In this document: positions 59,200 to 64,000 of the stretch, piece by piece
Layout: each line of letters opens with the position of its first letter
How positions within the stretch are numbered: position 1 is the stretch's first letter
Assembly: GCA_046565505.1 (NCBI GenBank)
Contig: JBKHYJ010000107.1
Coordinates: 1 to 64,000, forward strand
Length of the DNA: 64,000 nucleotides
Origin: JBKHYJ01 sp046565505
Lineage (GTDB): Bacteria; Acidobacteriota; Blastocatellia; UBA7656
Reading direction: 5' to 3'
Made by a program: the position numbers and the translations under genes
The notes under the pieces: model-generated
What the model was told of the DNA's origin: nothing
What the model saw: the letters and a program-made list of their open reading frames with translations, nothing else
Databases searched by the model: none

Positions 59200-60441
59200 T
59201 CACCCGCGCTTCTGCCCCTTCCTCACTTCCGCCGTTTGTGATTCGAGCAGGTCGCTGCGAAGAAGCTCTGCGAGCCGCACGTCGCCGCTGGTTACGACCT
59301 TGCGGTTGGCGACAGTCGCGCGGCCGAATACAGGCAGAGGGGCTAGCTGCCCGGCCTTGCGCGCGCGCAGGGCGGCGCGGTAGCGCGACTCGCGCGGGTT
59401 GATCTCGTAAGCGGCCTGGAAATGCTCCCGCGCGAGCAGGACGTTTTCCTGGCGCAGGTAAATCAACCCCAGGTGGTAAAGCGCCGCGTCGAATTTCGGG
59501 TCCATCTCCACGCACCGCCGCAAGTGACGCACGGCTATCTCGGTCCGGCCATCTTCAAGGTACGCGCGCCCGACCAGGTAGTACATCTCAGGCGTGGGCT
59601 TCAGCCTGAGCGCGCGTTTGAGGTGATTCAGAGCCTCGTGCACCTTGCCTTCGCTCACAAGAATTCTTCCCAGCCCGTAGTGGGCCGTGAAAGAGTTCTT
59701 CTTAAACTTCAGCGCGCGACCCAGGTGCCACTTGGCGGAGTCGAGGTCGCCATCGTCGCCGCAGATCACGCCCAGCATCAGTAGCGCCAGGTAATTGTCT
59801 TCTTCTTTATCGACCGCGCGCTCGAGGTAGGCGCGCGAGAGCACGGGCTTGTTGATGCGGAAGAAGTGCTCGCCTATGAAGAAAGCCAGCGACGCGTTGG
59901 TCGGGTCGAGCACGAGCGCCTTCTCGAAGTAGCGGACGCCGCGTTTTGAATTGCCTTCGATGAAGAGGTCCGCCCCAGTGTCTAACAGCCGCGTGAAGAG
60001 GTCGAAGTTATCGCCGCTGAACCCGCTCACCATGCGCTCGACGCGCTTCTCGAATTTCTCCTGCTCGTTGGCCTCCTCGTAGTGTTCGGCCACGCGGTCG
60101 CGCCACAGCGTCTCCAGCTTACCGCCCTCGACCGCGCCACGCTCCGAGAGGTGCTCGACGAGCGCGTCAAGCATGGCGTGGTCGTAAAGCCCGCTCGTGG
60201 CCTGCCTGTGCACCAGGTCGAGCATCAATTCGAGGCGGTCGTTCGCGCGCTCCAGTTCCGTCTCAAGGGCGCTGATGCGCTCGAGCAAGTGCTCTTCGAT
60301 GGTCGGCCTGAGCAGGCTTTCGACGCCGCCATAGGCGGCGGCCGTCCGCGTGTTCGTTATTACCATCAGCTTCATGCCGCACGCGGAGCACGTCTCGCGG
60401 TTGTAAGAGTTCGGATGAGTGCATTGCTGACAAAATATCAT
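59200..60441 (-). CDS. TPR protein with N-terminal zinc ribbon
   Basis: The 413-residue cytosolic protein starts with a four-cysteine ribbon (MIFCQQCTHPNSYNRETCSA then CG). A coiled-coil segment of about 60 residues follows, then eight or more tetratricopeptide repeats (about 150-390; for example GVRYFEKALVLDPTNASLAF, HLKRALRLKPTPEMYYLVGR). TPR arrays serve as protein-binding scaffolds. The ribbon-coil-TPR layout is common in Acidobacteria but its role is unknown. No ribosome site better than a weak purine stretch is visible. Confidence 0.85.
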   Translation of the reverse strand: MIFCQQCTHPNSYNRETCSACGMKLMVITNTRTAAAYGGVESLLRPTIEEHLLERISALETELERANDRLELMLDLVHRQATSGLYDHAMLDALVEHLSERGAVEGGKLETLWRDRVAEHYEEANEQEKFEKRVERMVSGFSGDNFDLFTRLLDTGADLFIEGNSKRGVRYFEKALVLDPTNASLAFFIGEHFFRINKPVLSRAYLERAVDKEEDNYLALLMLGVICGDDGDLDSAKWHLGRALKFKKNSFTAHYGLGRILVSEGKVHEALNHLKRALRLKPTPEMYYLVGRAYLEDGRTEIAVRHLRRCVEMDPKFDAALYHLGLIYLRQENVLLAREHFQAAYEINPRESRYRAALRARKAGQLAPLPVFGRATVANRKVVTSGDVRLAELLRSDLLESQTAEVRKGQKRG

Positions 60442-60555
60442 CTTATTTTAAGCCGCCAATCCGTCTATAGAGTAACTATTATCATGGTGGCTGCCTTGAA
60501 ACTGGCTCCGGGAGCAGATTCCAAGTTCCCTGATCCGACCGCCGGCCCTCGGCAG

Positions 60556-61401
60556 CTAGTATTCGTAGAACCCTTTGCCCGACTTGCGTCCGAGCCACCC
60601 CGCGTCGACGTACTTCTTCAACAGCGGGCACGGCCTGTATTTAGAGTCGCTGAAGCCATCATATAGCACATTCATAATCGCGAGGCAAACATCCAGCCCA
60701 ATAAAATCGGCGAGCTGGAGCGGCCCCATCGGGTGGTTCATGCCGAGCTTCATTATCTGGTCTATCGCCTCCGCGGTCCCGACGCCCTCGTAAAGCGCGA
60801 AGATGGCTTCGTTAATCATCGGCATCAATACGCGATTTGACACGAAGCCCGGCGCGTCGTTCACCTCGACGGGGACCTTCCCCATCCCCTCGGCCAGCTC
60901 GCGAGTGGCCCTGTAAGTCTCGTCCGAGGTCGCGGCCCCGCGAATCACCTCGACCAGTTTCATCACCGGGACCGGGTTCATAAAGTGCATTCCTATGAAG
61001 CGGTCGGGCCGGGACGTGGACGCCGCGAGCTTCGTTATTGAGATGGAGCTCGTGTTGCTCGCGAGTATTACGTCGGGCCTCGCTATCTGGTCTAGCTGCC
61101 GGAACAACTCTGATTTGGCGGCGAAGTCTTCCGTCACTGCCTCCACGACGAGGTCCGCTTCGCGAAGCTCGGCAAGTTCCGTCGTCGGATTTATGCGCGA
61201 TATTATTTCTTGCTTCTCCTCGCCGGCCAGCCGTTGCTTATCAACGTCGCGCTGCAAGCTCTTGTCTATAGCCGAGAGGCCTCGCTTCAGGAAATCATCC
61301 GAGAGGTCGCGCATTATCACTTTGAGACCGGCGCGCGCGGCCGTCTGCGCGATGCCATTGCCCATAGTCCCCGCCCCTATGACGCCGACCGATTTTATCA
61401 C
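60556..61401 (-). CDS. 3-hydroxybutyryl-CoA dehydrogenase
   Basis: The 281-residue enzyme oxidises (S)-3-hydroxyacyl-CoA with NAD+ in fatty-acid/butyrate metabolism, or runs in reverse. It has the Rossmann start KSVGVIGAGTMGNGIAQTAA, catalytic His region FIGMHFMNPVPVMKLVEVIR, and VEVNDAPGFVSNRVLMPMIN. The C-terminal NHPMGPLQLADFIGLDVCL and the final GRKSGKGFYEY are exactly those of HbdA/PaaH. Length is normal. It is alone, without a neighbouring thiolase or crotonase in the window. Confidence 0.93.
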   Translation of the reverse strand: MIKSVGVIGAGTMGNGIAQTAARAGLKVIMRDLSDDFLKRGLSAIDKSLQRDVDKQRLAGEEKQEIISRINPTTELAELREADLVVEAVTEDFAAKSELFRQLDQIARPDVILASNTSSISITKLAASTSRPDRFIGMHFMNPVPVMKLVEVIRGAATSDETYRATRELAEGMGKVPVEVNDAPGFVSNRVLMPMINEAIFALYEGVGTAEAIDQIMKLGMNHPMGPLQLADFIGLDVCLAIMNVLYDGFSDSKYRPCPLLKKYVDAGWLGRKSGKGFYEY

Positions 61402-61519
61402 ACCACCCTCCCCCTTCTTTATACTGATTTCAGCCCCATCGATTATAGCCCGGCTTTAACCGCCGCCCGGTAAAGCCGCCCCCGGCGGGCCGCCGCGCGA
61501 CAACAGAATTTTGTCTCAG

Positions 61520-63505
61520 TCAGCGGGCCGCGGCGTTGCCCGCTATCTGCCTCAACCGGTTCTCGACGCTCTTGCGGTCAGGCATCTCTGCCGGCGCCAG
61601 TTCGAGATACTTCTCGTACTCGGCCCGCGCGCTGTCGGGCCGGTTGAGGCCTTCGTAAGTTTGACCCAGCCTGATGTGTACCGGAGCGAACCAGGGCGGC
61701 AGATGATTCGCGATCCGTTCGAACATGACGCGGGCATCCTCAAAACGTTTCCGGTCAAAATAAAACAGGCCGGTATAATGCCATGCGGCGGGGCGAGGTG
61801 AAAGCTCAATTGATTTGAGCAGGTTTTCTTCCGCGCGGTCAAAATCCTTTCGCTGTGCGTAAAGCAAGCCGAGGTTGAGGTGGACCGTCGCGAGGCTCTG
61901 GCGCGTCATAGGCCCTTCGGCCACTGCCGAAGTGGCTTCTTCAAGGTATTCGATGGATTTATCCAGCTTACCGGCGGCGCGGGCAAAGTAACTTAAATTT
62001 AGATAGGGGTTCGCGCTATTCGGGCCGAGGTCCAGTGAGGCGCGGGCCTCTGCTTCGGCCTCGCGCGGCTTGCCCGCCTCAAAGTATGCGCGCGCGAGCG
62101 CGGCATGCGCCGCGGCGGAGTTCGGGGCCGCCGCGACGGCCTGCCTGTTGGTCGCGAGCGTGTCCTTCCAGACGCCATTCTGCTTCACACAGAATATGCC
62201 CCAGACCAGCACGAGGACGCCCGCCGAGGCCAGGGCCGCTGCGCGGCCGAGCCGCGCGACCCGCCCGTGCGTCGCGAGCCATTCGATCCCGAGCGCGACC
62301 GCCAGGCAAAAGCCCGCGGATGGGAGGTACAAGTACCTCTCTTGAATCAGGTATTCAGGTTCAAAATGGCGCATAGCTTCAAAGGCGGGGGCAAGAGTGA
62401 TGACAAACCAGGCGGCTGCGAACTTCAGGTCGCGCGATCTGGTGAGCCACGCCGCGGCCGCCAGTAAGGCGATGAGCGCCACAGGGGTTATGAACTCGAC
62501 GCTCGTGGCCTTTTCTACCAGAACAGTATAATGCTGATAACTGTAGCCCGCGGGTATAATCATCAGCTTCAGGTATTTCGCGAACGCCAGCGGCGCAGTC
62601 GCGGCCGATGCGGGAAGCGGGTAGTGCGGGGCGCCGGCGTCTACGAAGGCGCCCAACACGTCATGCCGCATTAAAAAGTAAACAGCCGTGGGGACCATGT
62701 ACAGGCCGGCGGCGACGAGGCCGCCCCTGGCCCTCTGCCCGAGCGGGGCCATCCCCCTGAAGTAAAAAATCTCGCAGTAAGCAATAATGAATGGCAACGC
62801 AAGGGCCGTCTCTTTGCTCAGTAGCGCGAGCAGGTAGAGCGCGAGCGAGGCGGCCATCAGGTATTTGCGGTTGCCCTCGCGGGAACGCAAGTAAAAGTAG
62901 AAAGACGGCAGCAGGAACAGCGCCACCAGAAGGTCTGGCACGCCTGAGACCCACGCCACCGCCTCGGCATGCGCGGGGTGCGCGGCGAACAGGCAGGCCG
63001 CGACGCCGGCAACCCACGGCCTGTCCGTGAGTGACCTGAGTGCTACAAAAATCAGCAGGGTTACGGCCGCGTGAATAAGTACATTCACCATATGCCAGCC
63101 GGCCGGCGACTCTCCGAACATCCAATAGTTAAACGTGAATAACGCGTCCACGAACGGTCTGTAGTAAGAGCCGAGCGAGAGGACGACCTCTTCGCTCGCG
63201 TAGGCCCACGCCCTGCCCGTGAAGGCCAGCGGCAGGTTGCCGAGCTTCTTAACAAGAGGGTTATTCAGAACCTGCGAGATGTCATCGGCCGCGAACCCGT
63301 TCCAGAGCGCGTTGAGCGAAGCCAGGAGCGCAACCACAGGGGGGGCGAGCGCGTAAGCGCCGCGCCATCTCCCCAGGCCTTCAGGTTCAGTCGAATTGCC
63401 ATAGTCGCTCGCCCGCGCGTTGCCGCCGCGCGCGATGGCGGCGGCCGATCCGGGAGACACCTTGACTGCGCGTGAACCTCGAACTGACATATCTTTTTTC
63501 GGCAT
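61520..63505 (-). CDS. TMTC-like membrane glycosyltransferase with C-terminal TPRs
   Basis: The 661-residue protein has an N-terminal multi-pass GT-C part (about 40-420). It includes NALWNGFAADDISQVLNNPL with the acidic loop, RPFVDALFTFNYWMFGESPA, AHPAHAEAVAWVSGVPDLLV and ALLSKETALALPFIIAYCEI, the family pattern of O-mannosyltransferase TMTC/DUF1736 proteins. Four TPRs follow (about 430-640). Bacterial members are presumed to glycosylate exported proteins. The start at 63505 is one of two possible; an ATG five codons later (63490) is also plausible. Confidence 0.87.
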   Translation of the reverse strand: MPKKDMSVRGSRAVKVSPGSAAAIARGGNARASDYGNSTEPEGLGRWRGAYALAPPVVALLASLNALWNGFAADDISQVLNNPLVKKLGNLPLAFTGRAWAYASEEVVLSLGSYYRPFVDALFTFNYWMFGESPAGWHMVNVLIHAAVTLLIFVALRSLTDRPWVAGVAACLFAAHPAHAEAVAWVSGVPDLLVALFLLPSFYFYLRSREGNRKYLMAASLALYLLALLSKETALALPFIIAYCEIFYFRGMAPLGQRARGGLVAAGLYMVPTAVYFLMRHDVLGAFVDAGAPHYPLPASAATAPLAFAKYLKLMIIPAGYSYQHYTVLVEKATSVEFITPVALIALLAAAAWLTRSRDLKFAAAWFVITLAPAFEAMRHFEPEYLIQERYLYLPSAGFCLAVALGIEWLATHGRVARLGRAAALASAGVLVLVWGIFCVKQNGVWKDTLATNRQAVAAAPNSAAAHAALARAYFEAGKPREAEAEARASLDLGPNSANPYLNLSYFARAAGKLDKSIEYLEEATSAVAEGPMTRQSLATVHLNLGLLYAQRKDFDRAEENLLKSIELSPRPAAWHYTGLFYFDRKRFEDARVMFERIANHLPPWFAPVHIRLGQTYEGLNRPDSARAEYEKYLELAPAEMPDRKSVENRLRQIAGNAAAR

Positions 63506-63526
63506 GTGACTAAAACAGAGTAACAA

Positions 63527-63829
63527 AGTGCATTCGATCGGACACCGCGCGCGTATTAATAAGAGTACCGGATTTATTCACGATGGGATTAATATTAAGC
63601 ATGCACACGTTGGTAGCGCAAGATAGCGGAGACTCGCGGCGCGGATTAACTGAAAACATTCAATTAGATCAAACCTTATGCACGCTACAGTCGTTCAAGT
63701 GTGTGAACGAAACGGGGGCAATGACGGCCGTCGCGATCAGGAGCGTATAGCCTAAACAATTGCAGTCGGCCCGACAAGAGACCGGAAACGTCAGGACCTG
63801 AAACACGGAAAATACGAAAGGAAGCAAAC
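63527..63829. other. Divergent promoter region
   Basis: These 303 bases lie between the TMTC-like gene and the last, incomplete gene. They are more AT-rich than average and presumably hold both promoters. I see no gene, no GG-N10-GC site and no island promoter element. Confidence 0.4.
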
Positions 63830-64000
63830 ATGAGGAGAGTCACTGTAGTAGCAATATTGTTGGCGCTCGCAATCAGCGCAGGCGTTAACCGAATTTCAGC
63901 GCGGCCCGCCGCGCAGTCGGCCGGCGATCTGCTGCAATTTTTGCCGGATGGCAGCGCGGTCGTGGTGATCGACGTTCACAAGATGACTACGAGCAGCTTG
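63830..64000 (+). CDS. Secreted protein, cut by the window end
   Basis: The ATG at 63830 (AAAGGAAGCAAAC before it) opens a signal peptide RRVTVVAILLALAISAGVNR, then SAGDLLQFLPDGSAVVVIDV and HKMTTSSL, where the window stops. The FLPDG-AVVVIDV-K pattern is seen at the start of Acidobacterial secreted proteins of unknown function. Only 57 codons are visible, so no function can be given. Confidence 0.7.
   Translation, partial: MRRVTVVAILLALAISAGVNRISARPAAQSAGDLLQFLPDGSAVVVIDVHKMTTSSL

Overview
The window looks like the chromosome of a high-GC soil-type bacterium. It is most likely an Acidobacteriota member of the Blastocatellia/Pyrinomonadales kind. This is inferred from the gene repertoire (periplasmic ligand-sensor propeller histidine kinases, DUF1573, DUF3857, DUF6130, TMTC-like TPR mannosyltransferases, GT-C membrane proteins), not from a marker gene. 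No ribosomal RNA, transposase, integrase, phage gene or CRISPR array was seen. One tRNA-Ser(GCU) lies near 39 kb.

Region 0.36-17 kb: a MATE exporter, a degraded Tat-signal gene, a PhyH dioxygenase, a GNAT acetyltransferase and a large GAF/PAS histidine kinase. Next comes a four-gene envelope-stress operon related in layout to E. coli yqjD/yqjE, then inorganic pyrophosphatase, two very small stress-type genes, exonuclease III, an SDR, a DUF429 protein, nitronate monooxygenase, a broken UBP zinc-finger/VOC chimera and a cNMP-binding thioredoxin-reductase-like flavoprotein. GG-N10-GC sigma-54 promoters precede the yqjDE-like operon, the pyrophosphatase leader and one tiny gene. Two further sigma-54 sites precede stress-type genes at 51.6 and 57.1 kb.

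Region 17-38.8 kb is an accessory, almost entirely minus-strand island. It carries a NarL/LuxR response regulator, three HisKA_3 histidine kinases (one orphan), a GH16-like lipoprotein that shares the sensor domain of two of the kinases, a DoxX protein, and a set of redox and hydrolytic enzymes (FAD disulfide oxidoreductase, NmrA-like protein, peroxiredoxin-like protein, zinc alcohol dehydrogenase, nitrilase, VOC protein, epoxide hydrolase, alpha/beta hydrolase). Four genes or remnants are preceded by one promoter element of constant architecture, GTGGTA-N18-TCGTGATGT-N19-CATAGT. Three related elements, sharing a CAC-N4-GTG dyad, precede the kinase and DoxX genes. Several element copies sit on junctions where the neighbouring gene is truncated (hydrolase, DUF302, propeller kinase, epimerase/DUF4126-like chimera, PIN toxin remnant). 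The inference is a two-component regulon whose promoters have been shuffled in front of different oxidoreductase and hydrolase genes. This is the most system-like signal in the window.

Region 39-64 kb is ordinary chromosome: membrane GT-C and TMTC-like proteins, a large membrane coiled-coil protein, an FTP-like lipoprotein, an Smr domain protein, a DUF1573 lipoprotein interrupted by an in-frame UGA exactly at a conserved cysteine, an aminotransferase, a PQQ-propeller protein, an SLC13/TrkA-C transporter, a lone receiver, a stress protein, a DUF3857 protein, alpha/beta and metallo-beta-lactamase-fold hydrolases, small secreted and zinc-ribbon proteins, a TPR protein and 3-hydroxybutyryl-CoA dehydrogenase. 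A secreted protein is cut by the window end.
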